Shown here piece after piece: positions 44,701-55,370 of a stretch of 64,000 bases of DNA. Numbering within the stretch: position 1 is the first letter of the stretch; each line of letters opens with the position of its first letter. A model generated the notes under the pieces. That model was not told where the DNA came from and ran no database searches. It saw nothing but the letters and a program-made list of their open reading frames with translations. The position numbers and the translations under genes are program-made. The stretch comes from Romanomermis culicivorax (Eukaryota > Nematoda > Enoplea > Mermithida > Mermithidae), in assembly GCA_963922205.1 (NCBI GenBank), contig CAWUHX010000062.1, positions 186,001 to 250,000 of the forward strand, read 5' to 3'.

Positions 44701-45760
44701 GTCTCTAGGTTTGCAAACGGATCTGAGGTGCTATAATATAAAAATGAGGTGCTGTTACCCTAAATTGTGAAAAATTTGATTTTGTAGCATATCTGGGGAT
44801 GTTTTCCTGCACACATTCTAGAAAAGTAGAATATGTTCAAGAGGGAAGAAATAAAAGAAATACAGAAAGAAGTATTCTTTCTGGGAAGTCTCTATGTTTA
44901 GAAAAGGATCTGAGGTGCTATAATATAAAAATGAGGTGCTGTTACCCTAAATTGTGAAAAATTTGATTTTGTAGCATATCTGGGGATGTTTTCCTGCACA
45001 TATTCTAGAAAAGTAGAATATCTTCAAAAGGGAAGAAATATAAAAGAATAGAAAGCAGTGTTCTTTCTGAAGAGTCACTAAGTTTAAAAACGGAAATGAG
45101 GTGCTATAAAATACAAATGAAGTGCTGTCACTCTAAATTGTGATAAATTTGATTTTTCTAGAAATCTGGGGATGTTTTCGTGCACGAATTCTAGAAAACT
45201 AGAATATCTTCATGAGGGAAGAGATAAAAAAAATACTGAAAGAAGTATCCTTTCTGAGAAGTCTCTAGGTTTAAAAACGGATCTGAGGTGCTATAATATA
45301 AAAATGAGGTGCTGTTACCCTAAATTGTAAAAAATTTGATTTTTGTAGCATATCTGGAGATGTTTTGCTGCACAAATTCTAGAAAAGCAGAATATCATCA
45401 AGAGGGAAGAAATAAAAAAAAATACAGAAAGAAGTATTCTTTCCTGGGAAGTCTCTTGGTTTAAACGGATCTGAGGTGCTAAAATATAGAAATGAGGTGC
45501 TGCTACCCTAAATTGTAAAAAATTTGATTTTTGTAGCATATCTGGGGATGTTTTCCTGCACAAATTCTAGAAAAGAAGAATATCATCAAGAGGGAAGAAA
45601 TATAAAAGAATAGAAAGCAGTGTTCTTTCTGGGTAATCACTAAGTTCAAAAACGGATCTGAGGTGCTATAAAAAAGGTATGAGGTGCTTTTGCCTGAGGA
45701 TCTGAGGTGCTATAGGAGACAATACGAGGTGCTTTCCCTAGGGTTTCAGGCGCCAAGTTT
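41761..45760. repeat. GAGGTGCT satellite, ending in a regular 187-bp array
   Basis: Units contain AACGGATCTGAGGTGCTAT, then ATGAGGTGCTGTTACCC, AAATTTGATTTTTGTAGCAT, CTGGGGATGTTTTCCTGCAC, ATTCTAGAAAAGTAGAATAT and CAAGAGGGAAGAAATA. In the right part cores fall at about 44351, 44535, 44724, 44911, 45098, 45284, 45472 and 45659: period 184-189, mostly 187. The left part is more diverged and irregular. Several units carry the perfect hairpin ACATTCTA-AAAAA-TAGAATGT. Confidence 0.92.
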
Positions 45761-46500
45761 CTAGAAAACAAATCTTCTTCCCCCTCACATTCTAAAAAAT
45801 TAGAATGTCTTCAAGAGAGAGAGAGAGATATGTGATGACGGAGAAAAATTCTTCTGTCGTCTGAAAAGACAAGTCTCGTCAAAAAATGAAAGTTGAGAAT
45901 AATAATTTTGCTGAAAAGAACAAAAAAAAAGCAAAAAACGTCGACGACCTAGTCTGCCCTGCAAAGAAAAGTAATAAAAATCTTTTGGAAAGAGAAGGAG
46001 ATTCTTTTGAAAACAGAAGAAGCAAGCACCAACAACTAACTTTTTTTCTACTTTTTCCATATGACGTCACATTTTCAATAAACTTTGCTAATTGACGCAG
46101 CGCCAAGGTGGTCGATGACGAGAGACAAAGTAAGCCAGAAAATGGGGAAAAATAGCATAAAATATTTCGCATATAATTGGCTGAAAATTATCTTGCTGAC
46201 GTCAAATTTAATCTTATGACGAAAATATTGAACTTGATTATCTAAAATCCAATATGGCTGCCACATTTTCCGTAGGAAAACAGTTTACTCTAGAGCTATA
46301 AATTTCATCATCATGATAATATTGCGAAAAATCGGATTTCCCCCCGCGGGGCTTAGCTTTTTTTATGGATAATAAATTTTTTAGCTCGTCTGGATGCTGA
46401 TATCCGAGCGAAAAATTGGATTAAAATTGGATAAAGCCTGCCATATGGTCTAGAATGTTTATAAGCAATTTTTTCTAAAAGCATAATAGCCCCTGATTTG
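45761..46500. other. No gene supported; end of satellite belt
   Basis: Contains a last TCTTCAAGAGAGAGAG unit and AT-rich DNA with frames on both strands but no recognisable protein or RNA. A TGACGTCA-like site occurs at about 46063 and 46197. Confidence 0.4.
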
Positions 46501-46725
46501 GATAATATATGTCGTGTGCGTATCCGGTTTTCAAGATTCATCGATCAACAAAAAACTGTATAAAATGTGAAAATTTTCGAAAAGTAATAGCATCACATGA
46601 TTTTCCCTCGAAAATTGCCTCAAAAAGCAAGAAAATATGCACTATCAGCTATAGGATGATGCCAAAATTGCATAATAAATTGACCATCATTTCCTAATCC
46701 ATTAGGCTTGCATGTCTGGGCGGGA
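46501..46725 (+). repeat. Interspersed repeat U, copy 1
   Basis: GTGCGTATCCGGTTTTCAAG ... CATAATAAATTGACCATCAT ... CCATTAGGCTTGCATGTC. It aligns with 51260-51462. The second copy continues into repeat V after the inserted LTR-like element at 51463-52782. Confidence 0.75.
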
Positions 46726-46900
46726 ATGGGCGGTACCTGTGCTTGAGTGGTCCCGTCCAACGCGGAATTACTGAAAATAGACAAGGGCCGATTAGGGCGT
46801 GGGAGGCTTACAGCAGGTAGCCCAGATGATTGCGTAAGATTTGTAGTTGGTGGCGGCAATGTTTGGTCAAAATTCAGCGTGCAGCATGCAGCCATGGCTG
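46726..46900 (-). other. Possible proline-rich exon, unrecognised
   Basis: A minus-strand frame starting at an ATG at about 46895 reads MAACCTLNFDQTLPPPTTNL and continues Ser/Pro-rich (SLPRPNRPLSIFSNSALDG, VPPIPAQT). It then runs into repeat U. The GC content is above its surroundings. It matches no family I know and no splice context decides it; it could equally be part of a mobile element. Confidence 0.2.
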
Positions 46901-47001
46901 TGTAACGTACCTGCTAACGCAGTACTGTAAATATATAGCATACTGTATGTGATAAACATTTATTAAATATTATTCATTTTCGTATTTTATCGTCTCAAGG
47001 G

Positions 47002-47810
47002 TGTCTGGGATTCACACCCAAACATTCCTATAAAATTACGTGAAGTACTTTATTTTGATCTGTTCACACCCCAGTAGCCCAATTAAGATGCCCTAATTGA
47101 TTTGCACAAACGGCAGCTGGTCCCCTAGAACCTACACTAAACTACACATTCCACGGCTACCGTAATCCCCTGTAAAAATCGTAAACAACACCTGCACACA
47201 GTAAAATACGTAAAAGCCCTGCCAGACAGTAGTCTCAAGTGTAACGGTAGCGACGGCCCCCACAAAACATATGTATTCAGAGAAACAGATACAGGAAGCA
47301 TGCACAGAAGCACAGAGGTGTGGTTAAGCCCACTGTAGGAAGCAAGCAATACACGAAAAGCATACCGCACTAGAAAAGCATTAAAGGGCGTGACTAAGTA
47401 AGCATGAAAAGCAGAGCAGGAAGCGACAATTGGCGGAAGAAGATGGACAGAAGCACGACCTCCCGCAACGCCCAGGGAGTGGCCAGAAACTTTGTATAAA
47501 AAGAGAAGCAAAGCGTGATTTTATTACTTATTGGATTATTGAATTCTTGGTTTCTCAAACCGCGTTCGTTTCCCTTTTATATTTGCAAGCGGCCATTTTT
47601 ACGAAACCATTTAAACCGAGGCCCGTTCGTATTTTTAAACTGAGACTGAGTTTTTCATATTGTTGTCGACGTCTCAAAGCAGCCATCGATTAGTATCGTA
47701 TCGCCCCTGTATTGTTGAATCGCCCGTTTCCCCCGCACCCCGTTTCATTGCCGTAACGTCCATGTGTTAAAGTAAAGTGCTTCACACAAAATCTGGTCAT
47801 TACAGCTGCA
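47002..47810 (+). mobile_element. Possible solo LTR of a retrotransposon
   Basis: Starts TGTCTGGGATTCACACC and ends ...GGTCATTACAGCTGCA. A TATAAAAAG box lies at about 47495. TTTGGCGAGCTTGATCGCGA follows directly, resembling the primer-binding region of Ty3-like elements. It is more GC-rich than its surroundings. No second LTR, no gag/pol and no target duplication were found, so the borders are a guess. Confidence 0.35.
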
Positions 47811-48038
47811 TTTGGCGAGCTTGATCGCGATGGGAGGCGTGTATGGCTTACTTTTGGCATCTTTTTTTCATAAGGTATAAAAACCTGGGTTGTAACCTTG
47901 GGTGCAAATACGGCGTGGTCGAATTTTGAAATTGGAAACCGTACTTGGATGCAGCGCAACGGCGTGGAAAGGAACCATGCAATCCAAACAGTCACCAATG
48001 TTGTATTTGAAAAATGAGTCCGGGCTTGCTGGTCTAGG

Positions 48039-48541
48039 CAGGAGTGAGATTCCAGGGTTCGTCCTTAATGCACGTATTTCCAACACCCACGCTTACCCGA
48101 TTAAACTTAATAAATATACTTAAACTCGACACTAATTTCCCACAGACTAAGGAAAGGTAGTTTCCTCAATCTGTCTCCCGATTTGAATAGAGAAAGAAAG
48201 AAAAAGGAGAGTTCTCTTCAAATTTTACCTATCAAAAATAATTCTTACTAATACAAAACGAGATGGGCGAGGCAACAATCACACCCAAGTGCTACAAGAA
48301 AAACGCAAAGAAGGTGGGGTGCACTGGGAGGCGGACGAGTATCCACAAAATATGCCAATAATAAAAACACGAATAAAAACAATATATATTGAGAGAGCCT
48401 AAACGCACGCATGCCGGCATGTGCTACAGTAAGATGACTGTTGATGGTCCACGTCATTCACTCCACTTTGTACCTGCAGGCCTCGTACGAAAATCGACAA
48501 AATTTACAAATGTATGGCAAAATCGGCAGAAACACACAACA
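48039..48541 (-). repeat. Interspersed repeat family R, copy 3
   Basis: Inverted relative to the other three copies. It begins (minus strand) at TTGTGTGTTTCTGCCGATTT near 48541 and ends at CATTAAGGACGAACCCTGGA and CTCCTGCCTAGACC near 48039. Confidence 0.88.
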
Positions 48542-48544
48542 AAA

Positions 48545-48775
48545 CGTTTGCTAATCCAATAGGCTTCCATGTCTTTTTTCTTATGAATCATGCATAAAAG
48601 AAAGAATTGTAGTCAAGTTGACTAAGTTAGAACTACTCCTTGGCTAGGCCTCGGGTCATGTGCTACAGCCCTTGCAACAACAAACTCTTACATGCTTATA
48701 AATGATGGCAGAACAAATGGGGTATTTTGCAGCCCTGCACCATTCCCAGACAAACCATTTCAAGGTAGGGATGGC
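48545..48775 (+). repeat. Interspersed repeat V, with an empty insertion site
   Basis: AATCCAATAGGCTTCCATGT...TATGAATCATGCAT...TTAGAACTACTCCTTGGCTA...CCTGCACCATTCCCAGAC. It aligns with the sequence on both sides of the LTR-like element at 51463-52782, and has one CTTC where that locus has two. An inverted fragment lies at about 54440-54550. Confidence 0.8.
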
Positions 48776-48779
48776 ACAA

Positions 48780-49990
48780 TTACCAGATTCGGATTCGGAT
48801 TCAGCTGGATTTGGTCTTTTTTCCTGGATTTGCATTCAGATTTGGATTCGACTTCACTGATTTTCCAGAATTGGATTCGGATTTGGATTCAGATTCGGCT
48901 AGATTTGGTCTTTTTTCTCGATTTGGATTCAGATTGGGATTTGGATTCGAATTTGGCTAGATTCAGTCTTCCTTCTGGATTTGGATGCGGCTTGACTGAT
49001 TTTCCAGATTCAGATTCGGATTTGGATCCAGATTCGGCTGGATTCAGTCTTTTTTCTGGATTCGGATTCAGATTCGGATTCGACTTCACTGATTTTCCAG
49101 ATTCAGATTCAGATTTGGCTAGATTCGGTCTTTTTTTGGATTCACATTTGACTTTGGCTACACTTCACTGATTTTCTAGATTCGGATTCTGATTTGGCTA
49201 GATTAGGTCTTTTCTTCTGCATTCGCATTGGATCTGGATTTGACTTCACTGATTTTCCAGATTTGGATTCGGATTTGGCTGGATTTGGTCTTTTTTTCTG
49301 GATTTGGATTCAAATTCAGATTCGACTTCACTGATTCTCCAGATTCCGATTTGGATTCAGATTTGGCTAGATTCAGTCTTTTTTCTGGATTTGCATTCAG
49401 ATTTGGACGCGACTTCACTGATTTTCCAGATTCCGATTTGTATTTGGATTCGGCTAGATTCGGCCTTTTTTCCTGGATTCAGATTCAGATTCAACTTCAC
49501 TGATTTTCCAGATTTATATTCGGATTTGGAATCACCTGGATTCAGTCTTTTTTTCTGGATTCACATTAGAATTTGGATTCGACTTCACTGATTTTCCACA
49601 TTTGGATTCGGATTTGGATTCAGATTCGGCTAGATTTGGTCTTTTTTCCCGATTCGGATTCAGATTCGGATTCGACTTCACTGATTTTCCAGATTCAGAT
49701 TCGGATTTGGATTGGGGTAGATTCAGTGTTTTTTCTGGATTTGGATTCAGAATTGAATTCGACTTCACTGATTTTCCAGATTCAGATTCAGATTCGGATT
49801 CCACTTCACTGATTTTCCAGATTCAGATTCAGATGCCGATTCAGCTAGATTCAGTTTGTTCTTCTGGATTCTGATTCAGATTCTGGTTTGACTTCACTGA
49901 TTTTCCAGATTTGGATTTGGATTCAGATTTGGTAGTCTTGCCCAAAGTTTTAGACCGAATCCAAATCCATTCTCAATTTGAGGTAAAAAT
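48780..49990. repeat. GATTCGGATTCAGATTC satellite, ~85-90 bp units
   Basis: Units CTTCACTGATTTTCCAGATT followed by hexamer-like GATTCGGATTTG stretches and CGGCTAGATTCGGTCTTTTT. Start points fall near 48852, 49086, 49165, 49245, 49327, 49415, 49495, 49587, 49676 and 49767. Frames across it (DSDSDSDF-type on plus, ESESESGKS-type on minus) are translations of the repeat. An isolated fragment is at 50820-50885 and another at 51085-51105. Confidence 0.92.
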
Positions 49991-50269
49991 TACTTTCAAT
50001 CTCATTCATATGCATTATCTAATACTTAATGAGTAATGTATCGCAAACTATCCAATCATAAGGTTATAAGTTAGAATCAGGAATGCATAATTTTCGCCCA
50101 ATGCCGAAAGTTTTTCGAGTGAAAAGGTTTTCAAAACTGAAAAAAATTTCAGAAAATGTCGAAAAAATATTGATTTCTTCAATCAAATTCTGGGTATTTC
50201 GTCTCTCAAATCGTCATTTTTATGTTTCAACTCGCAGTTGCGCGTTTGATTTGGCAAAAATTAATGTGT

Positions 50270-50779
50270 TGTAGTGTGTTCCCACCGATTTTGCTAGTCA
50301 TTCGTAGAATTTGTCCATTTCCATAAGAGGCCCGCAAGTACAAAGTGGAGTGAGTGATGCGGACCATCGACAGTCGTCATACTGTAGCACATATCAGTAT
50401 GTGTGCGTTTGGTCGCTCTTGTGTGTGTTACTGTTTTTCATATATACTTACCATTGGTTTATTTTTATGCATACTGGCCGCCCCCTGGCGCGCCCAGCCT
50501 TTTCTTCGTATTTTTCTCATAGCACTCTGGAGTGATTGTTATCTCGCCCCCCTCGTTTTGTATTACTAAGTGTTTATATTTTGCATCAGGTAAAATTCGG
50601 AGAGAATTCACCTTTATTCTTTCTTGTTTTAATTGGGAGACAGGTTAAGGAAACAAACCTTCCTTAATTTGTTGGGTAATTAGTGTCAGGTTTAAGTACA
50701 TTTAGTAATTCAATCAGGTAAGTGTGGGTGTTGGAAATACATGCATTAAGGATGAACCCTGGAATCCCATTCCTGCCTG
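50270..50779 (+). repeat. Interspersed repeat family R, copy 4
   Basis: Full-length copy from TGTTGTAGTGTGTTCCCACC to CCCATTCCTGCCTGATTC. Closest to copy 2 at 4851-5347. Confidence 0.9.
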
Positions 50780-50885
50780 ATTCATCAAGCCCAAATACTT
50801 CTAAAATATAACAAACGTAGGATTCAGATTCGGATTCATATTTGCCAGAATCCTAAATGTCAGATTCGGATTTGGATTTGGTACT

Positions 50886-51259
50886 GTGATGATGTGCAAA
50901 AGGTGCCATCATGCATTTTCCTCTGAACCCGTAGAATTGATGTTGCTCATCCAAGTCACAGGCCCAGACCTGGATTTTTGTGACAGGCACTGCTGCAGTT
51001 GCAACAGGCGATGAAGGGCTGTGCAGTCGGTGGTAGAGAAGCTACCACCCAGTGTGCGCAAACCATTACAGTACGTACTAATTTTCTGGATTTGGATTTG
51101 GATTCAGAAACTACATAAAACGGCATTCGTCCCATCCCTAGTTCATGGTCAAGGTCAGCCTAATGGAGCTTACGGTGGGCATGGTCTGCATCACTATGGC
51201 AGCTGACCAAACTGCCCAGATCCAAGTCAAAATCAAAGAAGCTCAATTCCTCAAGCCCC
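50886..51259. other. Unassigned stretch with a short Gly/Gln-rich frame
   Basis: A frame near 51150-51206 reads HGQGQPNGAYGGHGLHHYGS. A related Gly/Gln-rich frame (FQGRPGQGQGQGYGGYCG) lies at about 53000-53060, just after repeat V. They may be two remnants of the same gene or of a coding part of the U/V element. No complete gene. Confidence 0.3.
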
Positions 51260-51462
51260 GTGCGTATCCAGTCCTCAAGATTCATTGATCATTAAAAGTT
51301 ATATATACTGTTTGAAATGTGGAAATTTTGAATAAGTCGTAATATCTGAGAAATCTACGTAGGATTTTACTTAAAAAATCACCTCCAAAAATAGTTTTTG
51401 CTATGGCATGTTGCCAGAATTGCATAATAAATTGGCCATCATTCCTCAATCCATTAGGCTTC
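51260..51462 (+). repeat. Interspersed repeat U, copy 2, left flank of the LTR-like insertion
   Basis: Aligns with 46501-46725. It ends ...CCATTAGGCTTC immediately before TGTCACAT of the insertion. Confidence 0.78.
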
Positions 51463-52782
51463 TGTCACATTGGGCGAAAATTTTTAAATGAAAGGTGGAC
51501 AGTCATGTTGATGGGAGGAAGCCTATGCCATATTGCTAGAGAATACGGCCATGTCACTGTGAGTGACATGCTGTGATCCCGTTGGGTGGCTCGTGTGTTC
51601 CGTCTGGGGAACCTGACCCGGCAAGAACTGGCTATAGGAAGGCCTATAGGGTACTCTGGTGCTGTCCTGGGGTTCTGCTGTAGAGTAATAGACAAGGCCA
51701 CCGGGTCAGGGGTGGAAATCCCTTTTCCCATTCAGTATGAAAGATGGACAAGGTCATTCCAAGAATGACCTGATATAGGGGACCTGATTGTAAACCCAAA
51801 TCCCCTTTTTAGCCCTAGCCCAGGGGGAACAAGGGCTCTTCTAACTGAGGGAAGACTCAAGAGACAACCAACTTAGGAAAAGGGTTCCCCAAAATACACC
51901 CTCAACAACAATAATCCCCTGAGAAGACTTACCTAGTCCTGTTTCTGAAGTACGATTCAGCGCAAGGGTGACGGGTCTCTGTGGATGTGGATAATGGTCA
52001 GTGAAAGGGGGAAACAGTACACTCCGTTCGACAATGGGTAACTCGGAAGGTCGTGGCGAGGCTCTAGTATCCGAGGGATGGGTGAGGAGGTAAACCAGGG
52101 GCTAAGGAGCGATGGGTATTCTTTCTATATATGGGTGGCGCGGCAGACGCATGCAAAGACATGGAAATGCAAGTCAAATGTGAATATTCAAATTTATTAT
52201 TTAATATAAAAGACGGCAGACACAGACTAAGTATAAAGTTGGACGTGAGCTGAAAACCCAGAGAATGAGCGTAAAACTAACAAAACAGGCCCTTTTAAGG
52301 ACCTTGTAGGCCTACAGTATGGCCTGGGCCGAGCTCATGACGCCCAAGCTAACTTCTGCACCAGAAATTGGTGAAGAAGATGCCTATAGTCACATAGACA
52401 TTTTCCAGTTTGAATACGTTAAGCATTGGGGATGAGTTTCACTCCCATGCTAAACATATGAACGTCTTTCAATGAGAACTAGTCATCTTGCCTTGCAAAA
52501 TGTTGCTAGTTTTTACTGATAAGAGGCACACATGATGCTCCAGTTATGTGCATGAGCTCGTAGAGCTTATCTGGTGGAAATTCTGATTAATGGGGTCATA
52601 CTGTAGCCTACCTGAGAAAAGAAAAAAAAACATAACAAAAATGACACACAAAATGCATGTAAAACAAAATGGACGAAACGGAATAAACATAAGTAACTGT
52701 CAAACAAAAAGTGGCAAAAAACACAAAGTATCAACATGATGTAAATCACGTGACCGTGGGCAAAATTGATTGGCACGTGACA
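51463..52782. mobile_element. Solo-LTR-like element T1 (TGTCACAT...ACGTGACA), 4-bp target duplication CTTC
   Basis: A 1320 bp insertion with inverted ends TGTCAC/GTGACA, flanked by CTTC on both sides. The uninterrupted host repeat at 48560 has CTTC once. Shared with T3 (60581-62017), T2 (59415-60571) and the fragment T4 (7359-7690). Features in common: GTGACATGCTGTGA(T/C)CCCGTTGGGTGGC, CTGAGAAGACT, a CTATATATG TATA-like box (52131, this copy), and a 3' block with ATCACGTGA. TG...CA ends and a 4-bp duplication fit a solo LTR; no coding region. Confidence 0.82.
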
Positions 52783-53010
52783 CTTCCATGCCTTTTTCAT
52801 ATGAATCATGCATTGTGCAGGTCTTTCCATGGGATTAAAGAAGGAACTTTAGTCCAGTTGACTAGTTAGAACTACTCCTTAGCTAGCCTATGGATCTAGT
52901 GCAACAGTCCTCACCCAGACCTGACAAAAACAAACTCTAACATCTATACAAGCTATGGCAGGCCAAAAATGATGTATTTGCCAACCCTGCACCATTCCAA
53001 GGCAGACCAG
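52783..53010 (+). repeat. Interspersed repeat V, copy 2, right flank of T1
   Basis: CTTCCATGCCTTTTTCATAT ... TTAGAACTACTCCTTAGCTA ... CCCTGCACCATTCCAAGGC; aligns with 48560-48775. Confidence 0.8.
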
Positions 53011-53394
53011 GTCAAGGTCAAGGTCAGGGCTATGGAGGTTACTGTGGGCCTTGCTTGCGCCCCTAGGACAGCTGATAAAAGTGGCAAATCAAGATCAGAG
53101 GTTGCTCAATTGCAAAATCAGAATTTTGCATCCCTTGATATGGCATTGGAACCTAGGAGGTCAAAATCAAGGCCAACATGATGGCCAAGGTCAAAGAAGA
53201 GCCATCCCTGGGTATTGATGGTGAATGCTACAGAGCTGGAAGTGCCGGGCAGCAACAGTGCATCATTTTTGGCCAAAAAATTTATCATCTCTAATTTTTC
53301 CACTTATTTTTCAAAAAAGTCAAAAAAACAATTTTTGAGCTATGCGTGATGCACTTCGAATTACAAATTCATATTAAGAGTGTTCCATCATGTG

Positions 53395-54000
53395 TTTCAT
53401 AGGACTTGCATCACACCCTAAGCTTCAATGGGTGAAATTCGACTTCCATGTAGAACGTATGCCCAAAGCTTCAACAGGTAAAATTCAGCGCCAATGTTCC
53501 ACGACTGACTCAGACATTAAAATTGATGACGCAACATCTCCAAAAAAATTTTTCATAGTGATTTTTAAAATCTAATGATCTTACTATTTACCGGGTATGT
53601 AAAAAAACGCATTTTTTACATATTCGGGACATGTTTCTTGATGGTTCGATTTGCTTAAGCATTGTTTTTGGGACACGTTTTTCACAATTATGGGGCACAA
53701 TTTTCCATGCATTTTGTAAAAAATTAAAATTTAAAAATTAAAAATTTAGATTAATTATTTTTGGGAGAATTGCATCATGAATTTTATCATCTGAGTTGGT
53801 CGAGGAACATGGATGTCAAATTTTATCGGGTGAAGCTTATTGCGTGCTTTCTACATGGAAATCAAATTTTTCGCATTAAAGCTTGGGGTGTACTTACTGC
53901 CTGGAAGCCAAGTTTTACCCTTTGAAGCTCCAGGCATACCTTCTACATAGAAGGCAAATTTGATACATTAAAGCTTTAGGCGTACTTTCTACACCCTATG
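53395..54000. repeat. Fold-back repeat with AAGCTTCA...CCATGTAGAA units
   Basis: The left arm (53405-53490) holds CTAAGCTTCAATGGGTGAAA and CTTCCATGTAGAACGTATGC. The right arm (53830-54000) holds the inverse in about three tandem ~62 bp units (GTGCTTTCTACATGGAAATC, AAATTTTTCGCATTAAAGCTT). The centre (53580-53760) is AT-rich. Decayed copies continue to about 54150. Confidence 0.65.
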
Positions 54001-54249
54001 TATCACCTTGCATGCTTAACAAAATTTGGATCATATTACATCATTGGCTATACTTTCTACACACCCTATATTGCCCTGTATGTTATACAAATTTGGATTG
54101 TCGGCTATACCTTCTACACCTCCTGTATAGTTAAGGTGGCAAACTTTAATGTATATGTTTGGTACAGGGGTATCTTTTGTGTACCCCGTGTAGGGGCCCG
54201 TATAACTACTTGTGGTGCATCCATTCACTTTATAGCATATTATTAATTT

Positions 54250-55000
54250 GCATATTTTGATCCTATTTGGTATTTACAGGAAGGGCCTTGATACTTGCAG
54301 ACATAAGGTTGGGGACAGGTTCTCTTTTGGCCCCCCAATTGCTAATGGAGCCATACATGCCTCTGAGAGTTTATGAGGTCAACTCATGTCAATGCCCAAT
54401 TATTAGTTAGCATGTGTTGTTGCTGGTCTGGGCAAGGGCAATATATCCCAGGCACTGGACACTAGATGGGAGGCCTAGCTAAGGAGTAGTTCTAACTAGT
54501 CAACCCGAGTAAAGTTCTTTCTTTTATCTGAAGGAAAGACCTGCACAAAAACTGTTGACCTCAGCATTATCAGCATTATTATACAATCCCTCTTATTTAT
54601 TGCAAAAATCTCCTAAAATAGAAAAATTAATCAATCATCAAAAATCACAAGGTTATAGAATTGAAAATGCAGTAAATATATAAAAACCAGTTCCTAATAA
54701 CAAAACCTAATAATCCTGTGCGCATGATGTCAGGCTACTTCATCGCACACTGTGTAGGTACAAAAGTTGAATAAAAACTTTTGGCTTCCGAAATGATGCT
54801 ATATATTAGATTATTGGAGTTTTTGGCGAGTTGGCTTCCCCCCTATATGACAGCTAAACAATCCTTTTATTAAATATGACGACATCATTTTCGACAACAA
54901 GTTACCAGGATATCAGGTAAATTTGGATTTTACTAAAATCGTTACTATACTATAAATTCTAGGATGAAAATTGTATGGAAATTTTTTGGTGTGAAAATAA
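54250..55000. other. No gene supported; inverted V fragment at 54440-54550
   Basis: Apart from the inverted V fragment (CCTAGCTAAGGAGTAGTTCT... GAAAGACCTGCAC) I see no gene, RNA or array. Confidence 0.45.
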
Positions 55001-55002
55001 AT

Positions 55003-55370
55003 TTGAAAAATAGGGTGTAGCCAGGAGTCGAACCTGGGTTACCAGCATTCCTCACCGTTAAACCACCACACCACAGGGTTAAGCCCCAATAAGATGCTTC
55101 CCTTGGCTACGATTTTCAGCACACAACTTCAATGCTTGGTGATTGTGAACTTATGACCTTTGGCAAGTAGTAGCCTACCTGGTGCTTTGAACTGCCGACC
55201 AATGAAGTTTCTGACTTTTTAGGATGATAATAAATCGCAGCCTAAAAATTGTGGCCAAGGGGACCACATTAATCTGGGTTCACCTTGCCCTGTGCTGGTC
55301 TAGACATCAGCCCTGAATGCTGGTAACGGAGGTCCTATTCCTGGCTACACTCTATTTTTCAAATACTATG
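55003..55370. repeat. Fold-back element with tRNA-like terminal repeats
   Basis: The ends are inverted copies of ~50 bp: TTGAAAAATAGGGTGTAGCC ... TTACCAGCATTC on the left, and the reverse complement, with changes, at about 55312-55366. On the minus strand the left end reads like a shortened tRNA: acceptor GGTGTGG/CTACACC, D-arm GGTTTAACGGTGAGG, T-arm CCAGG-TTCGACT-CCTGG. At 59 bases it is ~14 too short, without a proper anticodon arm. It therefore looks tRNA-derived, not a working gene. Confidence 0.7.

Noticed and set aside
35998..45760. CRISPR-like regular arrays
   Set aside because: Repeats are contiguous or near-contiguous without unique spacers, in a eukaryotic genome with spliced genes; they are satellites.
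48692..49874. Asp/Ser-rich and Glu/Ser-rich acidic frames
   Set aside because: Produced by the GATTCGGATTCAG satellite; all six frames show similar periodic peptides.
55018..55076. A working tRNA gene on the minus strand
   Set aside because: B box and acceptor stem are present but it is ~14 bases short and lacks an anticodon arm; it is the end of a fold-back element.
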